A DNA stretch of 64,000 nt from Lentimonas sp. CC4 (GCF_902728235.1 NZ_CACVBO010000002.1:744001-808000); one strand, 5' to 3'; shown: positions 9,234-17,844, numbered from the stretch's first letter. Made by a program: numbers and translations. Notes: generated by a model not told the origin, from the sequence alone.

Positions 9234-11348
9234 ATGATCTACTTTCAATCAATGCGATGTTCCCTGTTAGTTTCTTCGATCTGGATGGCGCTATTACTTG
9301 GAATCAATTTGGTTCAAGCCGAGAGTGAACAGTCCTTCGACGGCTATTCCGACCCTCTGAATCCTTCGGAAATCCGCGAACAAGTATCCACTCCAGCAAC
9401 ACCTATATTCAAAATCATTTCCCGACTGGAATGGCTTGAAGAGCAAATTGAACTGGAGTCCCACGCATTAAGCCAGCTGGCACCTTTACAGCCCGCGAAG
9501 CAATTTGATCAGTTTGGATATCACAGTGATTATATCCCTGCGGTTGACGGCCTTCCCGAGAAGCCGTTGTGGACAATGGATTTTGATATTGGAATAAAGA
9601 ATCGTCGAATGCTGGGCTTTGTCATGGTGCCGACGATCGACGAGCGTTCTCGAAATCTGAAAGGCTATGCCTTCCCGAAGCGCTTTCGGATTACATTGAT
9701 CAATGCCCGACACGATCCCGAGGAAGTGTTGGTCGATTGGACAAGCGAAGACTTCCCCGACCCTGGTATGCGTCCGGTTTTATTTAGGTTTCCTTCCCAG
9801 GAAACAAAGAATCCAGCGACTGTTTCAAGAAGAGGCTTACGCTTAGAAGTGTTTGCAGGGCACGAAGACGATGGGCTTGAATTTTTTTCATTGGGGCGTG
9901 TGCATATGATCCGCACGGCCGAACTACAATGGGTTCGGAATATACAGGTCTCTTCAAGTTTTGAGTCTGCGCCGTTTTGGAGTGCATCGTATTTATATTC
10001 ACCACGTCATACACTTGGTATATCGTCACTGAGTCAGGTAGACACTGGTGGCGATTTCACCTTGGAGCTCCCCGCATCGAAACTGGAGGAGCCTCTTGTG
10101 ATACGCCTAGAGGTGGGAGATAAAGAGCGGCTTGGCTGGGTGCATTTGTTTCCCGGGAAAAGTTCGGGGGGGATTGATGTGCCTGGCTATGGCTTTCCGC
10201 AATCAATCCAAATGTATCGCTTGATGAAAGGCCCTCGAAAGAAAGGCTATATTCGAATCCCAGTCGAGGATCAGGTCTCCTCCGGGAATCCCGGCAATAA
10301 TATGGTTCGCTTATACTGCCGTGGATATGAGTTTTTCGGTTTAGATATAGAATTGAATGACTTCCCTATCTATCAAGGGCAGGCGACCTTTGCCCTCGGT
10401 GAAATCGATATGATCTACCGAGGGCATAATCACTCGACGCAGAGTCGTGTGACGATACGAGGCGGTGACTTCGGAGAGGATATTGACTTAAGTGCATTGG
10501 TTGATGGACGAGTTGGCGGTCAGCAGATCATCCCTATGATTGATTGGATGGAGCAACTGGCTGCGGGGAAAATATATGAGAGTCGTCTCTCGATTCTGGA
10601 AGCCGAATACCAGCAGCTATCAGAGCGTTGGCAACGGCTACGTAAACAAGGGATGCTCGGCCTTCTTATTTTTGTAGTGATCGCGGTAGGCCTCTTTGTG
10701 GTTCTACTGATGCGAGGCAGGAGGTTAGCGACACTTCGCTTACGCCAGCAGATTAACTCGGACTTACACGATGATATCGGCAGTAAAATCGCAGCCATCT
10801 CGTTGGCTTCTCAGGATGTCGCACTCCATGCCAGTGAAGCACATATCCGCAAGCGGGGGCGCTGGATCGAATCGGTTACCAGCACGATGCATCAGGGACT
10901 CCGCGATGTGTTGTGGCTCACAAATGACCAGACCGACACGCTTGCCATGTTGGTGCAAAAACTAGGAGAGACCGCTCGTCAATCCGTGCCAGAATCCAAT
11001 TTGATGTTACGCATCAGCGATATTAGCCAACTCTCAGGACGCTCCATCGCCTTGCAAACGAAACGTGACATCCTCTTTTTTGCCAAAGAAGCACTTCACA
11101 ATGCCACGAGCCACGCCGACGCGACACAGGTAAAAGTGCTGGTGACAGTAAAGCAAAATAGGCTTTCTCTGAGCATTACCGATAACGGTAAAGGCTTTGA
11201 TGTGCCTACAGACGAAGAGGTAAACCAAAATGTAAATCACATCGGCTTGCGAACACTGAGGGAGCGAGCGAATCGAGTCGGTGGAGTGTATCAGTTGAGT
11301 TCCGCGCCTGGGGAGGGCACCTCAGTCGAGTTGACAGTGAAGCTGTGA
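9234..11348 (+). CDS. membrane sensor histidine kinase (HisKA_3 / NarL-type) with large periplasmic sensor
   Basis: This 704-residue sensor kinase pairs with the response regulator just downstream. The N-terminus is a signal/anchor segment (to about residue 30), followed by about 440 exported residues that appear to hold two beta-rich repeats. A membrane helix, LGLLIFVVIAVGLFVVLLM, lies near 475-495. The HisKA_3 dimerisation domain has the phospho-acceptor in DLHDDIGSK (His about 512). The ATPase domain shows FFAKEALHNATSHA, DNGKGFD and GEGTSVELTV. LHDDIG is typical of kinases feeding LuxR-type regulators. The exported sensor suggests detection of an extracytoplasmic ligand such as an oligosaccharide (inference). 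A start 6 codons downstream (MRCSLL) is also possible. Confidence 0.93.
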   Translation: MIYFQSMRCSLLVSSIWMALLLGINLVQAESEQSFDGYSDPLNPSEIREQVSTPATPIFKIISRLEWLEEQIELESHALSQLAPLQPAKQFDQFGYHSDYIPAVDGLPEKPLWTMDFDIGIKNRRMLGFVMVPTIDERSRNLKGYAFPKRFRITLINARHDPEEVLVDWTSEDFPDPGMRPVLFRFPSQETKNPATVSRRGLRLEVFAGHEDDGLEFFSLGRVHMIRTAELQWVRNIQVSSSFESAPFWSASYLYSPRHTLGISSLSQVDTGGDFTLELPASKLEEPLVIRLEVGDKERLGWVHLFPGKSSGGIDVPGYGFPQSIQMYRLMKGPRKKGYIRIPVEDQVSSGNPGNNMVRLYCRGYEFFGLDIELNDFPIYQGQATFALGEIDMIYRGHNHSTQSRVTIRGGDFGEDIDLSALVDGRVGGQQIIPMIDWMEQLAAGKIYESRLSILEAEYQQLSERWQRLRKQGMLGLLIFVVIAVGLFVVLLMRGRRLATLRLRQQINSDLHDDIGSKIAAISLASQDVALHASEAHIRKRGRWIESVTSTMHQGLRDVLWLTNDQTDTLAMLVQKLGETARQSVPESNLMLRISDISQLSGRSIALQTKRDILFFAKEALHNATSHADATQVKVLVTVKQNRLSLSITDNGKGFDVPTDEEVNQNVNHIGLRTLRERANRVGGVYQLSSAPGEGTSVELTVKL

Positions 11349-11420
11349 GTCGCTGGTATACCTAGACCCCATGGTGAACGCCCGCCCCTAATACTCCCAT
11401 ATTCTGGAAACCAAACTGCC

Positions 11421-12083
11421 TTGACGAACCTACTCTCAAAGACTGACGAAACGATCCGCATCTGGATTGTCGAAGACGAACCCGGCTTTCGCGAGATGCT
11501 TAGCGAAGTGCTCAACGGCGCCGAGGGGATGTGTTGCGATCAGACATTTGGCTCAGCTGAAGCAGCATTGTCTGCTTTTACGGATCAGGATTTACCAGAT
11601 GTTGTCTTGGTGGATCTCCAATTGCCCGGAGCAAATGGAATTGAAGTCATCAAAGAGCTAAAAGCGACACGGCCTGAAGTGCATCTGGTTGTGCTGACCA
11701 TTTCGGATGATCGACCGACTGTATTTAACGCAATCTGTGTCGGTGCATCCGGCTATTTAGTGAAAAACGACTCGCTGCAAAAAATCGCCGAAAGCATCCG
11801 TATGGTCTCCCTAGGTGGATCTCCTCTGAGTGGCAGTATTGCGTCGATGGTGCTGAGCGTTTTTCAAGGAGGCCAGCATCCGGATGAAGCATACCAGCTG
11901 ACTGAACGTCAGACGCAGATTCTGAGGATGCTGTCTCAAGGGAACTCGAAAAAAGAGATCGTCGCAGAACTTGCCATCGCTCCACATACGGTCGATTTTC
12001 ACCTCAGAAATGTTTACGAGAAACTCCACGTGAACTCTCAAGCTGGAGCAGTTGGTAAAGCCTTGCGCAAAGGGTTGATATAA
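11421..12083 (+). CDS. LuxR/NarL-family response regulator
   Basis: This 220-residue protein has a receiver domain (about 12-130) with acidic pocket ED at 18-19, phospho-acceptor Asp65 in VVLVDLQLPG, Thr93 and Lys115. A LuxR-type helix-turn-helix follows (about 155-220: LTERQTQILRMLSQGNSKKEI, HTVDFHLRNVYEKL). It lies 72 bp after the kinase gene on the same strand, so the two form a cognate pair. No in-frame ATG precedes the receiver domain, so the TTG at 11421 is taken as start. Its likely targets are its own locus and the divergent beta-helix gene (inference). Confidence 0.93.
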   Translation: MTNLLSKTDETIRIWIVEDEPGFREMLSEVLNGAEGMCCDQTFGSAEAALSAFTDQDLPDVVLVDLQLPGANGIEVIKELKATRPEVHLVVLTISDDRPTVFNAICVGASGYLVKNDSLQKIAESIRMVSLGGSPLSGSIASMVLSVFQGGQHPDEAYQLTERQTQILRMLSQGNSKKEIVAELAIAPHTVDFHLRNVYEKLHVNSQAGAVGKALRKGLI

Positions 12084-12112
12084 TACCAACATGCGACTAA
12101 AACTGGTAAAAA

Positions 12113-12224
12113 GGTTTAACCGCAGAGATCGCTGAGTGCGCCGAGGAGATGGGGAGGGCTGCGTGAAATGCTCTGCGTCAGCTCTCAGCGTGCTCTGCGA
12201 TCTCTAGCGTAGCGGGCGGTTAAC
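12113..12224. repeat. inverted-repeat element, family C, copy 1
   Basis: The left arm GTTTAACCGCAGAGATCGCT and a right arm ending GCGATCTCTAGCGTAGCGGG-CGGTTAAC pair imperfectly over about 35-40 bp. The same design (AACC-CCG ends, TCTCTAG inside) recurs at 29798-29948, with a half copy near 31795-31850. It directly abuts a truncated gene remnant. Confidence 0.65.
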
Positions 12225-12469
12225 AAATACAGCTGAAAAGTATTCACAGTGGTCTTCCCTTCGATGGCTACATACTACCAGAAAATGTCAAAGGATGGTA
12301 TAAGACTTCAATTCGGTTTCGCCATCAGGTGTTTTATCTCGAACCCGAGCCGAGTGCTTTCAGGGTAAAACAAATAGTAGAATTTAACCTTCTCCATCGT
12401 TCCCAGACGTATGAGAACCAAACCGACGAATACGACTGGAAGAAGACCGGGGATTATTGGATTTCATAG
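12224..12469 (+). pseudogene. 5'-truncated gene remnant abutting repeat C
   Basis: The frame is open from the edge of the inverted repeat to a TAG at 12467-12469. It has no start codon near its beginning. The 81 codons read as protein-like sequence, including SGLPFDGYILPENVKGWYKT, FRHQVFYLEPEPSAFRV and EYDWKKTGDYWIS. The family is not recognised. It looks like the C-terminal end of a gene whose front was lost at the repeat boundary. It overlaps the convergent ThuA-LamG gene by 16 bp. Confidence 0.4.
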
Positions 12470-14109
12470 AGCTCGGTTAAATACCGAACCATCTCCGTTA
12501 GCTCCGCATCACTGAGCGGGCGCTCAAAAATGAGGAAACGCGCAATCTCACCATGAAAGGACTCGAAGCCTGGGTGATTTGTGGCATCGCGCTCCTGCCC
12601 GACTGCCATCATCGAGGCGTTCGCGTTCGGATTTACGGGCACTGTTTTGCGATCCACCGCTTCTGCTGAGTTAATGAAGAGCTCTAAGTCGACAACTTCA
12701 GTCCCTGCTCCCATGCGTCCCATGACGAGATAGTAGCGATTTTCTTCAAGCGGTTCCTGTGTCTGCACACACGGGTTGAGCTGATCGTCCCACAGGCCAG
12801 GTGTGCCTCGACCGTTGCTATTCTTCTTCCCCTTTTTCTTTTTACCCTTACTTGGAAAGCCATTTCGAGTGCCCATCCAGACGATATTATCATCCATCAC
12901 ATTCCCCCAGAATCCATCGTAGGGATTGCCATTGCGCAGATTACCAAAGAAGGAGTTTACGTCTTTCTTCCCGACGTTTTGCTTGTAAACAGACATCACC
13001 GAAAACCAAGTATAGCCACTACCAGTTACCAGATGGTCAAATGCATCTTCATCCATGTTGATCAGTTCCTGCTCTTCAAAGATCAGGGTGTTGTTGCCGC
13101 CGATTTCCGCGACATCCGTTTTCAACGTAGGTCGGCCTGAGCCAGCGATCTTACGCCCCTTGTCGCGCTTCACAAAAACATCAGCGGCAGTGCCCTGCAC
13201 TTGATTATGCCATGCTTTGACGCGATTTTCGTCTTCAAAATCAACCGCCAAATTTGCGTCCAAATCGAGAAACAGTCCGTCATTTACGGGTAGCGTCGAT
13301 ACGTTCATCGAAGACTTCGAAACGGGTTGCTTGGCGGTGGCCTTAGTATCCTCTGCCCCACTCGTCCAAAGAATCGCCCCCTCAACTAGCTTCTCAAAAT
13401 CCGGATCACTATAAATCTCTTTAGTATGCCCCAGCGACGTAAAGAAAGAACGCCCGCCATCATATTCATGATACCAAACAAAGGGATGATCTCCGCCCAT
13501 CTTCTGTTTGCCTTTATATGAGTCTTCATCGACTGAAATCAACACGTTCACTTTCTCGCGAGGGTTCGAGTCAAAGCGGTGAAACTCATCCACGACCATC
13601 CATTCTTCTGGCAGATGACTGGTCGCGGGGTGGCTTCGGTCTTCGACCACTAGTCGCGCCTTTTGGACCTTTGGGTGATCGATCAACTTAGTGCCGACCA
13701 AGCCTTCATACCAGGCCTGGAAGGGATCACCTTCCTTCCAGATAGCGCCCGCCCCATGCACCGCGAGAAAACCTCCTCCATTCTGAACATACGTGCGAAA
13801 GGCTGCCTGTTCATCTGGCGTCATAATCGCCCCCTTGTTGCCACAATTGTTATTGAATACAATCGTATCGAAAGTGCTCAGATCGTGTTTAAGCAGGCTC
13901 GACGAATCCGCAGTCGAGATGACTTCCCATCCGTTCTGTTTGCCGAGGCGCTCCACTAGGGCTTTTGCGTCTGACATGGACTTGTGCTTAAAGCCGTTGT
14001 CTGCCTGAAAGTTCAACACACGAAGCGGCTCTGGCTCAGCGGCAAATAAGGCACTCGAGAGGCTCGCGACTGCCAGTCCAAGACAGGTGATCAAAGTAGA
14101 CGTATTCAT
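12454..14109 (-). CDS. secreted ThuA-domain protein fused to LamG-like domain
   Basis: This 551-residue protein has a signal peptide at 1-23. A ThuA (trehalose-utilisation, class I glutamine-amidotransferase-like) domain spans about 28-255, with FDTIVFNNNCGN, GGGFLAVHGAGAIW, DHPKVQKARLVVED, DEFHRF and HPFVWYHEYDGGRSFFTSLGH. The C-terminal half (about 275-551) is a concanavalin/LamG-like sandwich with FLDLDANLAVDFED and SFHGEIARFLIFERPLSDAE. A Lys-rich loop (KGKKKKGKK) interrupts the second domain. ThuA proteins of Planctomycetes and Verrucomicrobia accompany sugar catabolism, but their reaction is not settled. A weak regulon-type promoter precedes the gene, and a PAS-AraC regulator is divergent from it. 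Confidence 0.9.
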   Translation of the reverse strand: MNTSTLITCLGLAVASLSSALFAAEPEPLRVLNFQADNGFKHKSMSDAKALVERLGKQNGWEVISTADSSSLLKHDLSTFDTIVFNNNCGNKGAIMTPDEQAAFRTYVQNGGGFLAVHGAGAIWKEGDPFQAWYEGLVGTKLIDHPKVQKARLVVEDRSHPATSHLPEEWMVVDEFHRFDSNPREKVNVLISVDEDSYKGKQKMGGDHPFVWYHEYDGGRSFFTSLGHTKEIYSDPDFEKLVEGAILWTSGAEDTKATAKQPVSKSSMNVSTLPVNDGLFLDLDANLAVDFEDENRVKAWHNQVQGTAADVFVKRDKGRKIAGSGRPTLKTDVAEIGGNNTLIFEEQELINMDEDAFDHLVTGSGYTWFSVMSVYKQNVGKKDVNSFFGNLRNGNPYDGFWGNVMDDNIVWMGTRNGFPSKGKKKKGKKNSNGRGTPGLWDDQLNPCVQTQEPLEENRYYLVMGRMGAGTEVVDLELFINSAEAVDRKTVPVNPNANASMMAVGQERDATNHPGFESFHGEIARFLIFERPLSDAELTEMVRYLTELYEIQ

Positions 14110-14123
14110 ATTATAAATTTAAA

Positions 14124-14170
14124 GGTATCTGAGGCGGGATCGTCATTCAACCCTATCATTTTCGTGTATG
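14124..14170 (-). promoter_or_regulatory. possible regulon-type promoter of the ThuA gene
   Basis: On the minus strand CATACACGAAAATGATAGGG is followed by 21 bp and then GATACC (14129-14124). The ATGATAGG core and the 21-bp spacing fit the family. The CAGTG part is degenerate and the -10 is poor, so this is the weakest member. Confidence 0.4.
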
Positions 14171-14259
14171 ATTAGGCTAGCATCCATATACATTAAATTT
14201 GTATAAATGCGACATCTGCAAAATTTAGAACACGACAGCCAAAGACCCCCACCCCGTAT

Positions 14260-15006
14260 ATGAGTGAACTATCATCAAGAGAAACATGGCTGAATCAATT
14301 AGCAAGCGCCGGGCAGTTTGAGCGTATATTCGAGGATCTACCGGATCTACTATTCTTTGCCAAAGACCTTGAAGCACGCAACCGAGACTGCAACCAAGCG
14401 ATGCTGAACCACTTGGGCTTGCAGACAAAAGAGCAACTTTACGGCAAGCATGACACTGAATTCTTACCGCATTTCATGGCGGAGAAATATAAGGTGGATG
14501 ATCACACAATACTTAGAACGCAGTCACCTTTGATCAACCTCATCGAACTATTCCCTGCTGAGAATAACTTACCTCAACTGTATGTGACTAGCAAATACCC
14601 GCTGTTTGACCTCAACAACCGCCCCTGTGGGATCTGCGGGATCATTCGTAAATACAACGACCATAGTTACACCGATGCGACTCACTCAGATCTGGTGAAA
14701 TCCGTTCAACACATCAGCCTCAACTATGCGCAAAAAATTAGCATTCAGCAGCTAGCCGATGCATCAAAGCTATCCATTCGACAGTTCCAGCGAAAATTCC
14801 AACAGATCTTGCAAACGACCCCACAAGAATACCTGCTGAAATTTCGCCTACTTAAGGCTGCAGATCAATTGATCCAATCAGACCACAGTATCACTCAAAT
14901 CGCACATGAGACTGGATTCTACGATCACAGTAGTTTCACACGGCATTTTAAGAAGTATATGAATAAAACGCCACGTAGCTACCGCGCGAATTCTCAAATC
15001 CACTGA
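14260..15006 (+). CDS. PAS-domain AraC-family transcriptional regulator
   Basis: This 248-residue regulator has an N-terminal PAS-like domain (about 15-130: RIFEDLPDLLFFAKDLEARN, GLQTKEQLYGKHDTEFLP). The C-terminal AraC DNA-binding domain (about 145-245) has two helix-turn-helix units: ISIQQLADASKLSIRQFQRKF and SITQIAHETGFYDHSSFTRHF, ending KYMNKTPRSYR. The PAS part lacks any obvious sugar-binding cupin fold, so the signal is unknown. AraC activators commonly bind asymmetric sites touching the -35 region. The twelve motif-bearing promoters have that geometry, which makes this protein the best candidate in the window for their activator (inference). It is divergent from the ThuA gene. Confidence 0.93.
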   Translation: MSELSSRETWLNQLASAGQFERIFEDLPDLLFFAKDLEARNRDCNQAMLNHLGLQTKEQLYGKHDTEFLPHFMAEKYKVDDHTILRTQSPLINLIELFPAENNLPQLYVTSKYPLFDLNNRPCGICGIIRKYNDHSYTDATHSDLVKSVQHISLNYAQKISIQQLADASKLSIRQFQRKFQQILQTTPQEYLLKFRLLKAADQLIQSDHSITQIAHETGFYDHSSFTRHFKKYMNKTPRSYRANSQIH

Positions 15007-15073
15007 ATACAGGTGAAGGTGGTTTGAGCCTTAGACTCAGGAAATACCGACGTGGCTATAGTGCCATCCTGCT

Positions 15074-15275
15074 AATACTGACGCGCATCAAGAATTGTGA
15101 TTGCTAGCTTACCTCGTCTTGCGGTGTGCTGGTGCTTTGGTTGAGTTCTGAGGTTCGGCGGACGGCAGCGTAGAACGAGGCAAGCGCAGAGGCGGCCCTC
15201 CCCAAGCAACTCAGATATTCAATACCCGCATGCACCGCGCCACTTTTCACAAATGATGATGCGCACGAGAGCATA
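15074..15275. repeat. MITE-like repeat, family A, copy 2
   Basis: The left end ATACTGACGCGCATCAAGAA-TTGTGA and the right end TTCACAAATGATGATGCGCA are inverted copies. Between them lies the family core CTCGTCTTGCGGTGTGCTGG followed by GGCCCTCCCCAAG. It is about 200 bp with no transposase, and sits between the AraC gene and the PEP-CTERM terminator. Confidence 0.8.
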
Positions 15276-15288
15276 CGGATCACAAAAA

Positions 15289-15319
15289 AGTCCCCAAGGC
15301 CGTCAGGCACTTGGAGACT
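15289..15319 (-). terminator. intrinsic terminator of PEP-CTERM gene
   Basis: AGTCTCCAAG and CTTGGGGACT pair on the minus strand and are followed by TTTTTTGTG. It lies 28 bp after the stop codon. The stem is almost the same as at 16422-16458, consistent with duplication of the whole unit. Confidence 0.85.
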
Positions 15320-15346
15320 TGATTGAAAAACTTATGTTTAGGCGAA

Positions 15347-16168
15347 CTAAGCGCGGCGGCGACGGATCATCACCGAAGTCAATGCTAGGCAACCTGCAAG
15401 CAGTGCGTAGCTGCTTGGCTCGGGGACGATCACCGAGTCAAATGTCAGACCGCCCAATCCAGAGGTTGTAGTGCTGGCAGTAGCTAGGACCGAGTAATCG
15501 CCATCGCTATCGATATCAAAGAACACCCAGCCAAGGCTGGCGCCCGCGGTGCCGTCCGACAAGTTTGGCAAGCCTGTGATGGTTTTAGTGGTGAGTCCAT
15601 CGGTCAAGCCGATGCTAGCCAAACCAAAGCGTGCACGATTGTCATCGTTCAAAACTGCCCCAAGGACGCCGACACGAATAGTTGTATTTGCAGCGAGACC
15701 ACTGACTGTAAATTCGATTACCTCAACTGGGCTGGTGCTACTAAAAAGCAGGTTACCCGCAACGCGATCCGTCCCGTCGCCTAGGAGTGGGCTGTCAATA
15801 TGTTCGTAGCCATTGAAGCGGCCGATGTTAGAGGAGCCGGCCCCAGTTGCAGCAGTCGAGACATAAGTCGGCTGAGAAGTTGTTATTAACGCGGAGCTCA
15901 ATAAATTATCTCCGAAGATATTCTCGTTTTCATCATTCCCAGGATTGGTATTGTTTCCCTGTGCGCTAGCGGGGAAATTTCCAAAGAAGATATAACCATC
16001 ACTGCCGAGACCGTTGCCGTCGATATCGTCGGAAGTGTTAGAGAGCCAGTCCTTGCTAGTGCTTTGATAACCTGTGGTGGCACCATAGATATCAATCGCG
16101 GCTTGAGAGGTTAAAGAAGCCGCGAGAATCGCAACTCCAGAAAATGCTAGGGTCTTTTTATTCATCAA
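15347..16168 (-). CDS. PEP-CTERM sorting-domain protein
   Basis: This 273-residue exported protein has the signal peptide MMNKKTLAFSGVAILAASLT, an Asp/Gly/Ser/Thr-rich beta-type body, and the tripartite sorting tail VPEPSSY, a hydrophobic ALLAGCLALTSVMI, then RRRRA. Such proteins are processed by an exosortase at the inner membrane and released to the cell surface or exopolymer; an exosortase is encoded at 59863-60780. Its signal peptide, tail and terminator nearly match those of the next gene upstream (16485-17222), while the bodies differ. It is preceded by a good copy of the regulon promoter, so it is probably expressed with the polysaccharide enzymes (inference). Confidence 0.92.
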   Translation of the reverse strand: MMNKKTLAFSGVAILAASLTSQAAIDIYGATTGYQSTSKDWLSNTSDDIDGNGLGSDGYIFFGNFPASAQGNNTNPGNDENENIFGDNLLSSALITTSQPTYVSTAATGAGSSNIGRFNGYEHIDSPLLGDGTDRVAGNLLFSSTSPVEVIEFTVSGLAANTTIRVGVLGAVLNDDNRARFGLASIGLTDGLTTKTITGLPNLSDGTAGASLGWVFFDIDSDGDYSVLATASTTTSGLGGLTFDSVIVPEPSSYALLAGCLALTSVMIRRRRA

Positions 16169-16226
16169 TGTGTGGGGTTCGTTGGAGGTATTTTTCAGAC
16201 GACGGTTCTCCTGAAAAGTAATGAAC

Positions 16227-16276
16227 TGTATACTACTAACAAAAGAAGCATTCGCCTATCACTGGAATCAGGTATT
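16227..16276 (-). promoter_or_regulatory. regulon-type promoter of PEP-CTERM gene
   Basis: On the minus strand AATACCTGATTCCAGTGATA-GGC is followed by 21 bp and TATACA (16232-16227). It is one of the best matches to the consensus. Confidence 0.75.
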
Positions 16277-16421
16277 TTTGAATAATAGTGTCCAACGGTT
16301 AAGGTCAAAAAACGTAAAAAGAGGCAATCGCCCCTGCGATGAACCTGCGGCCGGATATGCGAACCTGTAGGATTCGTCGCTCGCGCGGTGCCGGGCGGAG
16401 CCTCTCGAGCAAATTGCGCAC

Positions 16422-16458
16422 AAAAAAGCCTCCAAGGCCGTCAGGCACTTGGAGGCTT
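16422..16458 (-). terminator. intrinsic terminator of second PEP-CTERM gene
   Basis: On the minus strand AGCCTCCAAG pairs with CTTGGAGGCT across loop TGCCTGACGGC, followed by six T. It lies 27 bp after the stop codon. Confidence 0.9.
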
Positions 16459-16484
16459 GATTGAAAAACTTTCGTTTAGGCGAA

Positions 16485-17222
16485 CTAAGCGCGGCGGCGA
16501 CGAATCATGACGGAAGTCAACGCCAGGCAACCTGCGAGTAATGCGTAGGTGCCAGGCTCGGGGATCACGGTGCCAGTCACACCAATATTGTCGTAATTGA
16601 TTGCCGAACTGCTACTAGAAGAAGCCCCGCCCCAAACATAAACGCGAAATTCAGTGGAAGTTGTAATATTTTGGAAAGCGCTATTTCCGGACACGTCAAC
16701 GGAAATTTGTTCATATGGAGTAACGCCTCCGGCGACCGTAGTGATTGCCCCAGCATCTATCGAAGCATCGGCGGTGGTAAACCCAGTGATCGAAGACATG
16801 AGAGCCCATGACTCTGCACTTCTGGTGTTATCAGCAGCCCGAGATGCACTAAAGATGATCTTATCTAAATCCAACTCAAAGCCTGAGTTTGGAGCAATTG
16901 TAAATGAATAGTAATCGCCCGCACCAATAGCTAAGTCGCGACTGCCTGCCTTGATTAAGCCATTAGTTGCACGAAAGTTGCCCGCGTCGGAGGAAAATGG
17001 AATGCCCTCAGTTGTTCCTGTGCTATCACCAACAGTTGCATTTACTGCAAAACCAGTCGCCCCCGCATTCAAATTGATGGAGCTGGTCACATTGGCGTCT
17101 ATGGATGAAGCAGTCGTGGATCCAGCCGTAAAATCATAGCCTACAATAATCGCGGCTTGAGAGGTTAAAGAAGCCGCGAGAATCGCAACTCCAGAAAATG
17201 CTAGGGTCCTTTTATTCATCAT
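16485..17222 (-). CDS. PEP-CTERM protein built from a single VGYDF module
   Basis: This 245-residue exported protein has a signal peptide almost the same as that of the neighbouring PEP-CTERM protein. One ~190-residue module opening IIVGYDFTAGS follows, with DYYSFTIAPNSGFELDLDKIIFSAS, ESWALMSSITGFTT and EFRVYVWGGASSSSSSAINYDNIGVTGT. The tail is IPEPGTYALLAGCLALTSVM plus RRRRA. The module is the same fold unit that occurs three times in the giant beta-helix protein at 3730-8865. Here it seems to be free-standing and surface-sorted, which suggests a binding or display role rather than catalysis (inference). The gene has its own regulon-type promoter and terminator. Confidence 0.92.
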   Translation of the reverse strand: MMNKRTLAFSGVAILAASLTSQAAIIVGYDFTAGSTTASSIDANVTSSINLNAGATGFAVNATVGDSTGTTEGIPFSSDAGNFRATNGLIKAGSRDLAIGAGDYYSFTIAPNSGFELDLDKIIFSASRAADNTRSAESWALMSSITGFTTADASIDAGAITTVAGGVTPYEQISVDVSGNSAFQNITTSTEFRVYVWGGASSSSSSAINYDNIGVTGTVIPEPGTYALLAGCLALTSVMIRRRRA

Positions 17223-17290
17223 CGTATAGGGGGTTGTGTTCGTTGGAGGTATTTTTTTCAGACAACGGTGTATCTAAAAAAATATTGATC

Positions 17291-17340
17291 TGCATCTTAC
17301 TAAAAAAGAAGTGATTCGCCTATCACTGGAATGAGGTATT
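17291..17340 (-). promoter_or_regulatory. regulon-type promoter of VGYDF/PEP-CTERM gene
   Basis: On the minus strand AATACCTCATTCCAGTGATA-GGC is followed by 21 bp and GATGCA (17296-17291). The upstream box is near-perfect. The -10 is weak, but TAAGAT three bases upstream would give 18-bp spacing. Confidence 0.7.
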
Positions 17341-17345
17341 TTGCA

Positions 17346-17478
17346 TAATCCTTAAAAGAGTAGTTAGGAGCTGAATATCAGTGTTTAATGAAAAATCTTT
17401 GTCTCGCCAAATGGCTTCGCCCTTTGGTTGCACCCAAGGGCCTAATCAAGTGTCGCTGCGCTCGGCAGGCGGCAGCAA
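17346..17478 (+). repeat. dispersed repeat, family B, copy 1
   Basis: It runs from AATCCTTAAAAGAGTAGTTA through CGCCAAATGGCTTCGCCCTT and AAGTGTCGCTGCGCTCGGCA. It matches copies at 25222-25480 (same strand) and 31860-32056 (reverse). It is non-coding, with no inverted ends seen. Confidence 0.7.
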
Positions 17479-17631
17479 ATAAGTCCGTAAGAGACTGTCT
17501 CACAAATAGAGATATAAGGATATTCAACGTCATAATCGTAATCTTACTCATAATCTTAATCCTGCATTTTCATCCATACGTCCCTATATAACAACGCGTC
17601 GATTAAGAGCAGGATTAACCTAAAAGATCAG

Positions 17632-17792
17632 TTGAACCGTTAATAAACGTGAATGCACGTTAATCAGAGACCCTAAATACATACTGTTTAAACACTTGAG
17701 TGACGTCTCTAACTAGGAATCGAGTGTTCGCTCATTCGCCATGTTGGCAGTGGCTCGGATTCACGTTAATTAACGTCCATTAACGGTTTAAG
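17632..17792. repeat. inverted-repeat element (AACGTGAAT type)
   Basis: Left TTGAACCGTTAATAAACGTG and right CACGTTAATTAACGTCCATT-AACGGTTTAA are inverted copies bounding 161 bp with no gene. The rest of the 17223-17844 gap holds only the promoter and repeat B. Confidence 0.55.
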
Positions 17793-17844
17793 AATCAGAG
17801 CTCATGCCAACTGCCGAATTTAGGATTAAGGGTGCAGCATGACA

